This document shows positions 1 through 14,100 of a stretch of 64,000 nucleotides of DNA, one piece after another. Origin of the DNA: Stichopus chloronotus (lineage: Eukaryota; Echinodermata; Holothuroidea; Aspidochirotida; Stichopodidae); NCBI GenBank assembly GCA_021234535.1, contig CM037829.1, positions 30,476,962 through 30,540,961 of the forward strand. Reading direction: 5' to 3'. Each line of letters starts with the position of its first letter. The stretch's first letter is position 1. Under the pieces are notes generated by a model. That model did no database searches. It saw nothing but the letters and a program-made list of their open reading frames with translations, and was not told the DNA's origin. The position numbers and the translations under genes were made by a program.

Positions 1-1536
1 TGGATTTACCACTGGGACTGCTGCCTCATCAGGTACAGCAACTTCAAAAGGTCAAACAGAAAACTCTTAGATTTAATTGTTGTCATGGTAACTGTAAACA
101 ACCATAGGGATGGGTTGTTCTATTCTGCTGCAAAGGGGGAATGAATGTGAAGTTGCAACTACAACCTATCAAGGCCGGTTTATTCCTCCTGAAGTGTGTC
201 TGAAAATTGATGGTAAATATTTACACACACTGACTTAATCAATCAGATCTCACTGCCAAAGCAAACTGGAGAAGATAGAATAAGAAAGTAAATAGGGTGG
301 TGGTGACTTCTCCTCAGAAAGTGCACATAGTAAAACACAGCCACCATACAGTTAAAAATACAATTCTTTTCCAATTCTGTCACAAAGGGGAACTGAATGT
401 GATGTTGTAATTACACAATAAATGGTTTAACTAATCATCTAAATTCCTAAAACGGTAAAAACTTACACTAACTGAAGTAACTGCAGCAGCAAGCTGGAGA
501 AGAACAAGGACAACAATTGATCAATCAATCAAGCAATCCTCTTGAGAATTTGTAGGTAAAACAGAGCTGCCAATAATAATGCAAGACTATATTAAAGGGA
601 TTGCATGTGTAGGCAAAAAGTAGAGACATTGAAATTTCATCTCCAAAAGTTTGGTAAGGCTTTTAATTACACAATTCAGACAATCTGGGAGAATAAGTAG
701 GTTTCAGTTGGTTAATTCTGCCATATGATATGAAATTATTCTAACATAACGAAAAAAAGGGTACTGTGGAATACGATAATGTAGTGGTTGACAGTTTTCA
801 TTCAAATCAACGCTATGCTTCTTTGAACAAGCCAATGGGAAGTATACTAGTATTGAATATTCAGTTAGTCAAAACAACTCAGGATCACTGATGCAGCAAT
901 GTTGCGTTCAGTTCGTAGGTTATTTGTAAATACAGTGCTTCCTTTCACCAAATACAATTTCCGATACCGACCAAGGAGTTTCGACATGAGTTGTATGTTT
1001 TTGATACGCTTGTGAGACCTGTACTGTTATAAATTCATTATGTAGGCAGTTATAGTAAGGACCATTAATGTTCAAATATGATTTCTGTTTTCACTGTTTG
1101 TATGACGATCCCGTTGCTTTTCGAAGTAGTTACTGTCATTTTCCTTCATTGTAAGATATAGTACATTCATGTACAACCTGGCGTGTACATTTAAAAATAG
1201 AGAAAAAGTTAAGATCAAATATAATCTTATCTTTTTGTGTTTTTCAGTAGGCCTACATACACAATCACTTTCAGCAAGATTAGATCTTTAATACAATTTG
1301 AATATTTAGAAAATGTAAAGTGGTTTGATAATTTCAGACAAGCTGTTACCATTCTAAGCAGAATGCACAAATGCATTGTGGTTTCAATCATTTCTTAATC
1401 AGGATTTTTAAATTAATCTGACATAGATAATAACAGATATGTATCATTTCTCCACATGCACAACTGCATAGTAGTAAGTACAAGATATAAGTCCAAGAGC
1501 TTCCTATCTTGAGATGTCAGGATATAGTTTTCACAT
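1..1536. other. gene-free AT-rich stretch
   Basis: I see no exon that I can defend here. The sequence is AT-rich with short homopolymer runs and frequent stops in all frames. It lies downstream of the CCDC33-like gene, which is on the minus strand, so it could hold that gene's missing coiled-coil exons or 3' UTR, but none was recognised. Confidence 0.5.
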
Positions 1537-1589
1537 ATGGAGCTTGGTCGCCCAAACTGGCCTCCACAAAATAAAATAGGTCGTTGTAG

Positions 1590-2870
1590 CCAATGTGGTA
1601 CATCACTACACCTACATAGAAAATATGAGATCAGGGCAAGCTTAATTAACTTTTGGGGATATCATTTTTACAGGGTTTTAACTATCTTATCCCTGCTGAT
1701 CCCTGCTGATATCTGTGCTCCACCAAAAGCGATAGGCGTTGTATAGATGTTGTATTTAATGGGATCACCTACATAATAAATACAACATCTGGCCAAGTAC
1801 CCCTTTTTGAGACATTTTCCTACTTAAGTTTTAACAATCTGACCCCTCTTGACCCCAAATGATCTTTGACCTCCATCAAAAGCAACAGGGTCCTGGCACT
1901 TGTTGTGATACACCTACATACCAAATATGAGATCTGTCCATGCCCCCTTCACAAGATATCGTCTATACAAGGTTTCAACAATTTGACTCTGTTGAACCTA
2001 AATGACCTTTGATCTCTATCAAAATCATAGGGTTCTTGTTCTCAGTGTGGTACACTTACATACCAAATATTGTGCTTATAAGGTTTCAAAATTTGACCCC
2101 TCATGACCCCAAATGACCTGTGACCTCCACCAAAGATGATAAGATGCTAATGCTCAATGGAAAACACCTACATACCAAAATATGGGCTTGGACTTGGAAG
2201 ATCAAATCTGTCCAAGCTTCCATTATTGAGATAATGTGTGTACAAGGTTCTCACTTTGTGACTCCTGTTGACCCTTAATGACCTCTGACCTATAACAAGA
2301 ATGATAAGGGTTCTTGCGCTCAATGTGTGTCATCCACACATCTGTCATGCACAAGCTGTCATCTTTCTACAAGATGCTTCTTTTCTTCAGATATCATGCT
2401 TACAACCTTTTCACTCCTTAGCCCATGTTAATCCCTGTTGACTCCAAATGACATTTGACCTCCACCAAAAACAATAGGAGTCAATGTTGTACACCTACAT
2501 ACCAAATATGAGATCTGTCCAAGTTTTCATTCTTGAGGTATCATGTTTTACAAGGCTTCCACAATTTGCAGCTCATATTGATCCCAAAAAATGGTTGACC
2601 TCCACCAAAAACAGTACGCTTCTTGTACTCTGTGCCGTACACCTACATACCAAATATAAGACATATGCCTACACTTTTCTTCTTGAGATATATTGGTTAC
2701 CAAGTTTTCACAATTTGCCCCCTGCTGACCCATACAACCTTTGACCCTACCAAAAACTTAAAAGGTTCTTGTAATCAATGTGGTACACCTTCAGACCAAA
2801 TATGAGATTTGTACAAGCTACCTCTCTTGAGATATTGTCTTTACAAGCAAGGCATCACAAACACCTACAC
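1590..2870 (+). repeat. degenerate tandem array of ~145-bp units with TGACCT half-sites
   Basis: A recurring phrase close to 'tacacctacataccaaata' appears near 1608, 1765, 1909, 2051, 2163, 2487, 2637 and 2783, with a weaker copy near 2330, giving a period of roughly 110-165 and mostly about 145 bp. Each unit also carries a 'gaccccaaatgacctttgac' type segment followed by 'ctccaccaaaa'. Units have diverged by substitutions and small indels, so the array is old. Two units contain perfect direct repeats TGACCT-N-TGACCT (2114-2126 and 2279-2291); three others have one mismatch (1860-1872, 2003-2015, 2449-2461). Short open frames inside are by-products of the repeat. Confidence 0.85.
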
Positions 2871-5800
2871 ACAAGTCGACATTACTGTACACATGGAGTA
2901 AGGACTTCATTGCATTTTCCTTCGTTGTTGCTCCCTGAACCCTAACATCAGTAACACACTCCCTATTGTTGTTTTTTCCAAGGACTTCAATAGAAATCTA
3001 TATAAAGTCTCTCTGAGGACCTGAAATTCTTTTGTTCAAGTCCTCCGAAAGTATTACAATACAAAAACATGCACACACACAATCTTGACTACATAGGTCA
3101 CAATTTCATCAAAACCAAAAATGGAATTAAGTAGCAAGGTAACAAAACTGTTTTGATAGAAATTAAGTCTACATCCTGCTTTTTTTTAAAGGAAAACATG
3201 ATTCTTTCTCAATTCTATTTTTGGTACGCCACATATATAGGGTAAAGGTGAGTGAATTGTGTTTCAATGCCGTCCCCAACACAGCCTCATGACAACCAGT
3301 GTAGGGACAGGGTCCTGATATATGATTGTCACGGTTATGTTACGGTCTCAATCCAGCCTTGCAAAAAACATGTACAATGGATTTAAAATAATGTTTGGTT
3401 TAAGCAATGTAATTACATGATTAAGTGCATATGTGTTGAAAAAGAGCAAAATTTTTGTAGAAAGACTATATAATCCTACTGCAGAATATATGGTGGGCCT
3501 TGCACTGTTCTTCAAGGCCCAGCTCAGTTTGAACACTACTGAAGCAACACAGAAGGTATGTTATGTAATCAATGCAGTTCAACAATCAAAATTAAGGAAA
3601 GTTGCAAAGCAGTGACATAGCTACAGCAGGTGGCACAGATCTCCCAGGACAAAGTTGTTGCCCTCCACCATTCACCCAGACCCCCCTCTCGTTTTGGAAT
3701 GTGCAGTTTTGTACATTGAGTCCTACAGAGAAAATTCAGATAGGTGCCCCCTGTTAAGGTTCTCAACCCTCTTCCCAATGCACCCCTGGAACAAAAATCC
3801 CGACTATGTCACTGTTACAAGATATGACATGTTTTTAAACAGAAGTTTAGACATATTAAATAAAAAACTGATTTAATGAGAACAATCAGGTTAGAAAATA
3901 CTGAGTGCTACTACACAGATTATTCTGGATATTCTGAAAATCTGCCTTACACCTCACATTGCAATACTGAGAAGGACACAGTCATAGGCGTAAGAACAGG
4001 GGGCAATGAAGGGGGGATTCCCCCTCACTTCCATAAGCAGGAGAGGCAAAAGTATTTGCTTCTCCCATGGTCCCCAATTTTCAAATCACTGAAGGGAAAT
4101 TAAACTGTAATCCTGATACCAGAATATGAAGAAGGCATTTGTCACCCATAGCAAATCATGAATTTAATTAGTTGTATATCACCATGAAGGCTGCTGTATC
4201 GTAAATGTTTCCACAAAAATGTCCATCAACCTAAACCAATGTCATGAATGCCAACGATTCCAACAATTCTAGAGTTTTCTTGTAAACAAGTCTAGTAAAC
4301 CTCACTGCAGTGTTTCAGACAGAAATACATACAACAACAAATGGAAGCAATATTTTTGAATCATGGAATAGAGGCGTGTTTTGTCAGCAATTCTAACATG
4401 ACAATATCATAAAATAAATAGCTTGGTTCACCACTATCACTGTTTATATCAGAGTTGCATTGATTGTGTCATTGTTTCAATGTGAGCTCAACGTTTTCGT
4501 GTGAAAGAATGTTTGACAACCGTTAAGAGGATCTAATCCATTGCACAAACATACTCGTCACCCAGCTTTCATCCGCCAGGGAACCGATAATGTCACCATC
4601 AAGGTTCTAGGGTGCAGTGGCAGTGAAACAGAGGGGAGAGATAAAGGTATAACCAGGGTACATGCAGCTTGGAGTGACCTGGAAAGTTCTGCTTCCAGCC
4701 ATGTGAGAGGCTTGTAAGGCCCATAAGTTTCCTAGGCATTCCCGGCTAATCGATGGTGATTCGCTCCGCTTAGACAGTCCTGCTAGCACCTAGCCTGAGC
4801 CTTCACCAGATATTTTTTTTGTTCCACTTCACCTGCTAGGTTGGTGTTTGGTGTGCACAATGGTTGGCAAGAGCAAAGATTTCTCAATTTTTCAATGTAC
4901 ATGTTCCATATGATAACAAGAGTTATGAAATACAATTGTTCAAAATACAATTGTTCATGTTGATTTTTTAAATGGCTCTTCAGTTCTTGGTAGAAAGAAA
5001 CCAAAGCATTTGGCATCAAAAATTTATATTTTAGTCTAGGGAGTAGGGTGAGGTGTACAGTCTGAAAACTGATACCACCCTCCGCCCTCTTTCATATTGC
5101 TTCCTACCACTATAAGAGCTGTCTATGACCTCAACATCCACGACCACTAGCAAGACGTTTTGTATTGTAGTGGTGGAATGCATCACATCACACTGCACAT
5201 TTACTATTTCTGTAGTGCGCCCTCACTTTTATACAGTTTGTGTAGCACTGCCCTCTAAGTGATCAATCATTGAAAATCTTTCTTTAAAGATTTCAGAGAA
5301 ACAGAGACTATGATCACTTCACTTCTTAGCCCAACAAGGCACAGAGAACAAGGAATGTCCTCTTGTTTTACAGTATACAAAGCCATGTGATAAAAATAAA
5401 TCCTCATAGATTGATTATTTTATCAGTTTTATTGCCTTTTTTTTTTTGGGGGGGGTGGTTTAGAGGACCTGCACGTATTATTTTTATTCCATGATAAAAC
5501 GTCTGAATTATAATTTCGTGAGTTCATCGATTTGTTTAATTAATATGTCCACCATTCATTTCACCACATTATTACACAAATAAATTAACCAGAAACAACC
5601 GCAAAGTATTTCAATCTGTGAAAATCGGTAATACAGCCAGTTTAAAGCTTATCCAGTGTAACAATAAAATGCTTCACCAATGTGTGTTTTGCTGTTTAAT
5701 GGTACATCGGTCACCAAAGGAAAAGAAAATATTCAAGTTTAAGGCAGCACAACTGAAATTTTTACTCAGATGTAGATGGAAAAGGACTCTAGCAGGCCAG

Positions 5801-6180
5801 CTAGTATGAAGAATGGATTTCTCAGGAGTACAACCTGAGAAGTGATAAATGCTATAGGAATCAATACAGATGTCACGGTTGCCCGCTTAAGAACAAACAT
5901 TCCAGTTATTAATTGAATGGTTTGAGACAGTCATTGTACTGTCTGACCAACTGAACGACACTTGAAATGCAAGGAAAATCCTCAAGTTACTAAGTTAGTG
6001 TAAATTCACAACAAAATTTTAAGGTATTCTCTTAGGTTGATGAACAGCAATTTAAATCTGGGGTGGTAAGTATCATCACTATCTGTTTTGTTATTCAAGT
6101 TCATTGGATTTTTTTTTTATCCATCATTTCCTTTTCTTTCATTAATATCATGAAATATGTCACAGAACGAACTTTGCGGA
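2871..6180. other. gene-free stretch
   Basis: No exon with both good splice borders and a recognisable protein was found. There are poly-T and poly-G runs near 5440 and a low-similarity 'ggcgtaagaacaggggg' patch near 3988 that resembles the G-rich ends of the dispersed repeats described elsewhere in the window. The stretch may be 3' intron or intergenic DNA of the CCDC33-like gene. Confidence 0.4.
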
Positions 6181-6189
6181 TCAAGACCA

Positions 6190-6315
6190 TGTGGCCAACC
6201 TCAAATGACCTCATGACCACTCAAATTAAAATTCATGAAAAATTTCGAATGATAACAAATTTTTCAGACTGAGAAGCTGTGGCCAATGTCAAATGACCTT
6301 TTGACCACCACAAAG
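6190..6315 (+). repeat. two copies of a ~98-bp repeat with TGACC half-sites
   Basis: 'gtggccaa' followed by 'tcaaatgacct' occurs at 6191 and again at 6289, 98 bp apart. Each copy holds paired TGACC half-sites, and the second reads TGACCT-TT-TGACCA. It resembles the half-site core of the 1.6-2.9 kb array and lies just before the (AT)32 tract. Confidence 0.6.
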
Positions 6316-6373
6316 TGCACATGTACAGTACCCTGTGTGTTGAAATGCATGCATCTAGCTTATATTTCATATT

Positions 6374-6376
<3 letters not shown>

Positions 6377-6440
<64 letters not shown>
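6377..6440. repeat. (AT)32 dinucleotide microsatellite
   Basis: An uninterrupted AT alternation of 64 bases. The long Tyr-Ile open frame on the minus strand is only a translation of this tract. Confidence 0.98.
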
Positions 6441-6442
<2 letters not shown>

Positions 6443-6545
6443 CACATGTTGAGGCTTTCATCTTGACAGTATTGCACCTTTACATGGTATGCATTACACA
6501 CACAAATATACGCACATCAAATACAGAGGCATCAACCTTCATAGA

Positions 6546-6632
6546 AACTAGTAACATAAGTAACTAGTAACATAACATAGTAACATAACAAACTAGTAAC
6601 ATAACATAAGAAACCAGTAACATAACATAACA
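6546..6632 (+). repeat. short tandem repeat built on 'actagtaacataacata'
   Basis: The phrase 'agtaacataa' recurs five times in about 87 bp with slightly varying spacers (17-25 bp), giving an irregular minisatellite next to the (AT)n tract. Confidence 0.85.
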
Positions 6633-8125
6633 GAAGTTCACATGATCTCATAATGATATGGCCACTGCCACCGAAGCTCCTCTTTGAAATTCACTATGAC
6701 TGTACTATATACTACAGTTAACTATTTTGTTTCTTAATTAAATTAAATTTCTCAAGACACATAAAAACAAGGAAAACAACCCAAATGGACTGCACGTAAA
6801 AGTGGGTTGACTGTAAATGTCAACCTGTGTATGATATTATCCTCAGGACAATAATGATAGCAGGAATGCAAAAGAAAAAAAAAACCAGTCACAAAGATCC
6901 CTTGCGTGTCTATGAATGGAAGGCACACAAGTCTGCATATATAATTGGTAAATCCATACAGAAACCTTTGGACTTTAAAGATCAGGGCACTTGTAATTCC
7001 TGCATGAGTGTCTCATGCCCTTTGCAAGCCTGTTCAGGGTGCCCAGCATATGATGGAGACATAAATTGATGAAAAGGCCTGCTAAATTCAGGATCTGGTA
7101 TTAAATTAGTTCTTTTTAAAGACATCATACATCACAGTTAGACTAAAAAATTAGACTGGACTATTGAAAATCTAAGTCGTTTTTTTTTTTTTTTCTGGGG
7201 GGTTCGGAATACTAAATCATGTGGTAAATTCATTTACTGTACTTCAAGGACTTGGCCCCTGAAGGAAATTGATATTTCTTAAAAAAAAAATAATACACAA
7301 CACACTGAAAGTTACCTTCTTTTAAGGAATTTTGTGTTACACAAAGTCTGAGTGAGTTCAAATTTGGAATAAAAAGAAGAATTTATGAGAAATGTATATA
7401 TTAGTTTCATGACCTCTTTCAATATAATGGAATGACCCAATGGGCATGCAGTAAAGGTGACATTCTCTATATCGTCTTAGTTAAACTGTCATTATTTTGA
7501 TGGTGATATTAAATTTCCTGATACCATGGATGCTTTATTTCACACTTGATCTCAAGCAGTTGATCAGATCACCCAGGTCTGATTAACTGCTCCAAATCGA
7601 AAATCTAATCTTGAGATGCTGATCCACTGATGGTGAGGGAGTAAATCAGATTCAGCAGTGTGCAGATGAAAATACTGCCATGTGTGAAAGCTCAATGGAT
7701 CAAGTCGACATGACCCAAAATCAGTGACCTATGAGCTTCATGTACTTGTGTGCATTGCATAGAGAAGCTTAGAGTCAAGACTACAACAAATGTTTAATTC
7801 ATGCAACCAATTACTTTCCTGTTTATTGATCGCCTGACGCAGGGTCAGAATCACCGAAAACCAAAATCATGAACTCAGGGGGTCAATCAGGATCTGATCA
7901 AATGCTTAGATCAACTACCTGGTCTTGAGAATCATTAGTCTCGGTAAATTTACATACAAGTCGCTATACAAAACTACATATCAAGTAATCTGGGGAGAAA
8001 AGTACATTGGAAAGGTGTAAGCTTGGACTATATTTGCCAGCAAAGATCTTCTGAATTGTTAAACCATTACAGACTGGATATCCTAACAAATTTCTGATGT
8101 AAGCAAGCCTACACGTAGTACATAC

Positions 8126-11100
8126 CCAGCGCCTCCTGTATCCGTTCAATGGCGATAATGACTGCGGTTGTCTTAAAGGTACAGAAAGGGGTGTTGTGGA
8201 TCCCCTGCCCTTTGGAGACCCCTTCTTCAATCTGTCCTCTGTCCTATTGATATTTTCCTTGTCTGTTTCAGCTGCTGGTTCCTGATAACAAAATGACTCC
8301 AGGCTTGGCAAGAATTCTGGCGATGAACTTGATATGGTGGACTGTATGTTCTACGAGAAGAGGAAAAATAAAGCCTGACCTGTGCCCTCCGATGATACGG
8401 AAATTGCAATATGGCGCAACGTTAAGTTTCTACTTGGGGATCAGACTGCAGCATTATGATGCACTGTACCCTGGGAATATGTGCTGCCACTCTGTTCCCC
8501 CCCCCCCCTCCACCTCCATCCATGCACAGTAGACAGTAAATAGAAAATCACACACTCTCTGCAATACATTTCAGTTGCACATTTTCAAGTTGACTTTTCT
8601 ATACGTACATCAATACACAAACTGTGCTGTTGCTTTTCAGGGTTAATTCTTTGCATGCATGTATTTCCCTAATTTTCAATTTTCTGATATAAAGCCTCTT
8701 AATTAGTGGACTATGCAAAAACAGATACCTTTTAAGGAAGTCAGCTTGGACATTTGCAGCTTCAGTCATGTAAGGCAAATTTCAGGCCTGGCAGGTAAGA
8801 TATGTGACTAGGCACACCTTTTCTTTTGAATAATGAATGTAGAGATAAATTTTTCAATAGGAGTAAGTATTAATTATTGATAAATGAGAATTCAATCGAT
8901 CAATTCTGTTAGCATAGGGAGGACATGATGTAGTCATGATCAAGACAGATCACCAGTTCATTTGATCTCAGCAAATTAATGGTGACAACTTCAGTATTAG
9001 CTCTGCCATCACAATCAATAAGATAAAGTCCATGAGGTTGTCAATTAGACCTACTTTACATCGGATGCTTGTTAATAGGCTTATTTTCAGCTTAAGTAGG
9101 AGCCAGTAAATCACAGAATAATATCGACCTGTCGCCACTTTGGATAACAACTCGTTAAATTTATCAGGGACTTACCACCATGGTTACTGTAGCAACTTTC
9201 TGGCTTAATCCAGCACTAAATCATAAGGGCACTGATCAGCCTTTGGCCAAAAAGCCTAATTGGGAATCACAATTTTAAAAAATCGATATGCCATAACACA
9301 TGTATAAAAGTGAAATGCCTACATAGAAGCAGAGTTAGTAGAAAATGTTCTTTCAAACAAATATCCAGAGCTAGAACTGCCTCCCAAGACTGCCTGAGCA
9401 AAATAACTGTGAAAGCTAGAGACAGTTTCAAGTATTTTCACACGTGCATGATGATGACCTGGAACTTATGTTGGTTTCAGGCATGTAGCCAGATTTTTAA
9501 TAAAAGGTCCTGCTTTTTTTAACTACAAATACAGGGAGAAAACATGGAAATTTCATGCGATTTTGCATCTAGAACCCTTGAAAGAGGGACACCCCCACCC
9601 TTCCCCTGACCCTTCCCCCAGGATCAGCAAAACTTCAACATTGATCTGCCCTCTCAAATTGGATGGGCTGTCTACATACCGGTCTGGTTGGCGATGCTCC
9701 TTTGCATACTGAACAGTTTGAACCTAAATTATCATCAATAACGTCAAAGACTCAAGTGTCAAATCATGAATTGTCACCAAGTTTGGTCCAAAGTACATAA
9801 AAGGGAAAATGCAGTCACCTCAAACTGAATTTCAGTAGTATGTATCCCCGATATGCTATTTCGTAAATGGCTCTTCTCCATAATGTGATATCATTTTTGT
9901 TGTTGAATTGCTCAATTTGGCAGCACATCACATTGCTTATGCAGTACTGACATTCAGTAACATCATGAAAAATAATTATAACATAAGAGAAATGAGAAGA
10001 TATTTTCAAGATGTTGATCCTTTTTCAAAAATAAAGAATGGATGACCGCTTACTCCGCTTCAAAATTCTTAGAGGGGCTTGTCTCTGTAAAGTACTTTTC
10101 AGTGCAGTGAGGAGAGGGACCAAAAAACCAGACCAACACCTAGCTAGTGATCTTAGTGAACATTATCCATATATTGCAACATTTTTCATCCATCAATGAA
10201 GACTTATTTCATCGGTTATATTATGTTGCTGCATCTTAAAACTACACATGTAATTGGCATATTGCTCAAATGCTGAAACTATGGAAGAATAAACTGCAAA
10301 TGGTGTTTCATTACGGATGCTGAGCTCCACACTGAGTAATGCATGCATGTTGTCAATAGTGAATTGCATGCACTTGGGTTGGTGAATGTCACTATGTGAC
10401 TCTTGATTAATGGGCTCCTATTATGACATCATAAGCTGCACTGTGCTTAAAGGGCTCCTTCAGATGGGAACTTCCCACAGTGAAACTTATACCTCTAATT
10501 GCATAACACTGACTGGAGCTGCAAGGCCATCAAACAGATACAGCTTTGTCCATTTACACAGGAAATATAATACAGAACATGGGAAATATAATTCCTATTT
10601 CATTACAGTCTATGCGCATGTCACAACCTCTATAAGATAAAATGTGAGGTAAACCTGGGTCTTGGGAGAGAAACAATCTGCATCATAAGCACCTAGATGC
10701 ATTTGACCTTCAGTGATGCCCCATTGGTTGATGACCAGTCCAGCACTTCATTATGCTAGAATCACAGAACCAATCAGGGTCAAACATTAAGACACCTCTC
10801 TTGCTGAATGATGGCTCACTCACCTTTCCCGTTATCAAGCGTAATGTCAAGTTGATACCCAGAGGACTTGAATTAGGACCATGTAATGAAGTAGACTGGA
10901 AGATAATGAAAATAAGACAAATTAAAAACAAACTTCATGCTGTAGAAAACATCAATATGAATCAATGGTGTAACCAGGGGGGGCAGAGTCCTGTGCAGAT
11001 GTCTCGCCTCCTCATTTTGAAGGGAAAAATGAAGATACTACAGTAGCTGAAACTTACAAGGCCAGAGAGACTGCAAAATACCATATCCTGCAATCTGAGA

Positions 11101-14100
11101 GTCAATTTTACCCCCAAATGTTTCTGCACACTACGCACCAACCGCCGGTGGGCTCCACTCGGGTAATGTCTTTACTATTTGTCCCCCACTTTAAACCTTT
11201 CCCCCCTTTCCCCCCATCCCCCAATGAATAAGTCATCACTGATCATGATCAAGTGAAGTGGTCTCACACAATAATTTTTACGTTAAGGTTAAAATATCAT
11301 GAAATTGAAATAAGTCAGATGACTTGAGAGAAATGAGACCACAGTTATTCTGGTTTTGTGCATTAAAGTCATTGGCCAGTGGAGAATATTAAAATTTCAA
11401 CAAAACTGGGGAAATTTACCGCTTTCTTGGTGAATGTTTTGTTCAAAAGATACGGATTTTTAAAGAGATATTTCACAGCGGTAAATTCCACTATGGGAAT
11501 CCTGTGATGTCATACAAATGCAACTTCTCAAATTACACTGGATATTGTGTTATCTTGACTGCCATAAAAAGTAACATTAAGTTAGTTCAAGAGACGTACA
11601 TGTGATCCTTATTTCCCCAACATCTTAATGAAGTTATCACTGGTATCAAGTGTCAAGGTTAAATAAGTTCTTCAATTTTAAACATCATGAATATTGCAGT
11701 TTTTTGCTGGTAATTAGATATGACAGTTAGTTTAACCTTTAGCCAACTGGAAATTTTCCTTTAAGCGACATTTCTTCAAACAGCAGTATCTTAAATAATG
11801 AACAAGATATTAGTGTGGGGTTTGAAGTGCCTGCCGTGACAAAAGTATCATCTTTGATTTTACATGATGTTATGACTGCACTAAAATATTCAACTGACTC
11901 TTTCCGTGCTTGATTTCACATATTTTGGAAATAAGACACATGACAAATAATCATACCCTTGCCATGCAGCTGCAGAAAGCCTAGACATCAGATTGACACA
12001 GCTGAACTACTTTACGAGATTCAAGGTTTAAGTGACCATGTCGATCATCACAGCATGAGGTGATGAAGCTGACCTAAGGTAATGAGGTTTCACACTGAGG
12101 TGAAACTCAATAAAGAAATGGAGTGGTTGCAGAGAATGGCTTGCTAGCATGGACATTTGCAGGAAGAACTTTTTGAATTGTCACTGGAATTTACCTGACA
12201 CTTTGTTCATTTAGTGATATCTTTTACGTGTCCATGTAAATGTTTCAGTTTTAATTTACTGGAAATCTTACCTGAAATTTCAAGGCATGAACTTTCACTC
12301 CAGCTTTTCCCCTTGGGTCAGTCAAGGCTTCAAACACTGTCTTGTTCAAATTTTGCAAGGCAACTCCAATTTGCTGACTTAATTTCCAAGATTTCCCATC
12401 AAAAGCTGAAGAAAAATATCACAACCATTAAGATGCTGTAATACGACCTAGAAATCCTTTCTCAGAGCTACCACAAGAAAATATTGTTATGGAAAAAGTT
12501 CACATCTTTTGTTCAAACTTGATTCACTTTGAACCTCTTTTCATCAAATGGTAAACATGTCCAACTATTTACATTGTATTACGACATTAACTGATGGAAA
12601 ACCCTCAAATAATTTGACTTACACATCATTGGCTTGAAAATGTAACAAAACAAATCATCCAGTGTTAGAAATGGTAGGACACTTATACCTGGCACAAAGT
12701 TAGTTAATAAACCAAGAAAAATGTGAATGAATGAACAAATGAATAAATGAATATGTAACATTCTCTAGAGCTATCCATATTAAAATTCACACCTTTGTCT
12801 GATAGCTTTGCATGACTATGTTTGGAAGAAATAAGAAAATTGCATACTTTTATTTAAAATCTCTTTTTTTTCTGTTTATAACCCAATTTAAAGAGAGAAA
12901 TTAAATTACTTAGCCGTTGGATGGATGTCAACTACTGCACATGTGACACATGAATGCAATTACATCCATAACGAAACTTCTTTTTTCTTCACTTTCATCA
13001 GCCACAGAATTTTTTTTTTTTGGTTTCTCTTTCATCAGCCATACCTGACTCACCTGATGCTGCAGCTGAGAGGTAGATAAGAAGAGCAGAGGTATCTGTG
13101 AAGATGGAGGATAGCTCTCTTTGGTTGACAAACAAGAACTGTTGGTACCACTGAGGGTGGGTCTCTGACCTTGAAGGAACCGAAAGCTGCAAAAGAGGGA
13201 AACAAAACCAATGTTGTGGTGCGCCATCTTCCGACAACACCGAATGACGTATTGTTTAATAATCATTAATGACAAGTTGACAGACATACCTCTGCGTTGT
13301 TAATTAAAATGTTAGTAATAGACTTTGATTATTACAGCTGTGGAAAAGAAGTGAATTTCACGAGCATAAGAACACTTTGGGAAAAAAAAACACACTCATT
13401 CAGTGTGCTTTTCCAATTTCTGTGAGTACTTTACTGTTAAAATTATTTTGAACATGCTCACTATGCACAAATCAGACTACTAAACTGTTTCAAAGTACCA
13501 TGCCATGTATCAATATTAGTATCAATCTTAACACGATGTCTGTGTACTACCAACCTGGGTGTGACCAAAGGCAGACCTGGCATCAGAGGAGACCACAAAC
13601 GATGAAGAGTGAGGGTTAGGAAAATGGACAGAAGTAAGATGGAGTTCTTGAGTCTGCAAACTGTGTCTGTGAGAGGAGATTGATATCAACAATCTCAGCT
13701 GTATCTGCTAGCTACAGTTGCATCAAAGTTATCGTGGTAAAAAATAAATGTTTTCCAATTAAAAGTCAACTGAAGTCACATGCATGTTGCTGACGTAACC
13801 AATCTTTGATTACCTACCAGCAGCATCTTCACAAAGAGATTAACTTGACTCCACCAGAAATTTAAAAACTATTTAAAAAAAAAAACATTCATGATGATCG
13901 TTGCTATGTGTGCTTAGCAGCTGTCAGTTGTTCTACATCAAAAATTTTGTCTGATAAGTTAGATTATATATGCAGGAAGTCCAGTACGTTCTTACCAACC
14001 AACATATTGTTTGGGGCCGTACATAATTCCCACTCAAAACATGACATTATATCAGTAGACAGCGAGTTGACATCACTGAAACCAATACCAAGTAGGAGCC

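Noticed and set aside
6233..6445. Tyr-Ile repeat frame
   Set aside because: Translation of the (AT)32 tract.
8728..8770. Possible small minus exon before exon 12 of the CCDC33-like gene
   Set aside because: It ends in a phase that would put a stop into exon 12. Exons 11 and 12 join directly in phase 0.
13054..13653. Alternative reading frame of CCDC33-like exons 8-9 with a hydrophobic, membrane-like stretch
   Set aside because: The frame stays open across both exons but meets a stop in the next exon. The other frame continues through exons 10-12 and resembles CCDC33.
13994..14074. Exon-like minus segment with good acceptor ('tttcag') and donor ('gtaaga') in the CCDC33-like gene
   Set aside because: It needs phase 2 before and gives phase 1 after, which does not fit either neighbouring exon, and no family similarity was seen.
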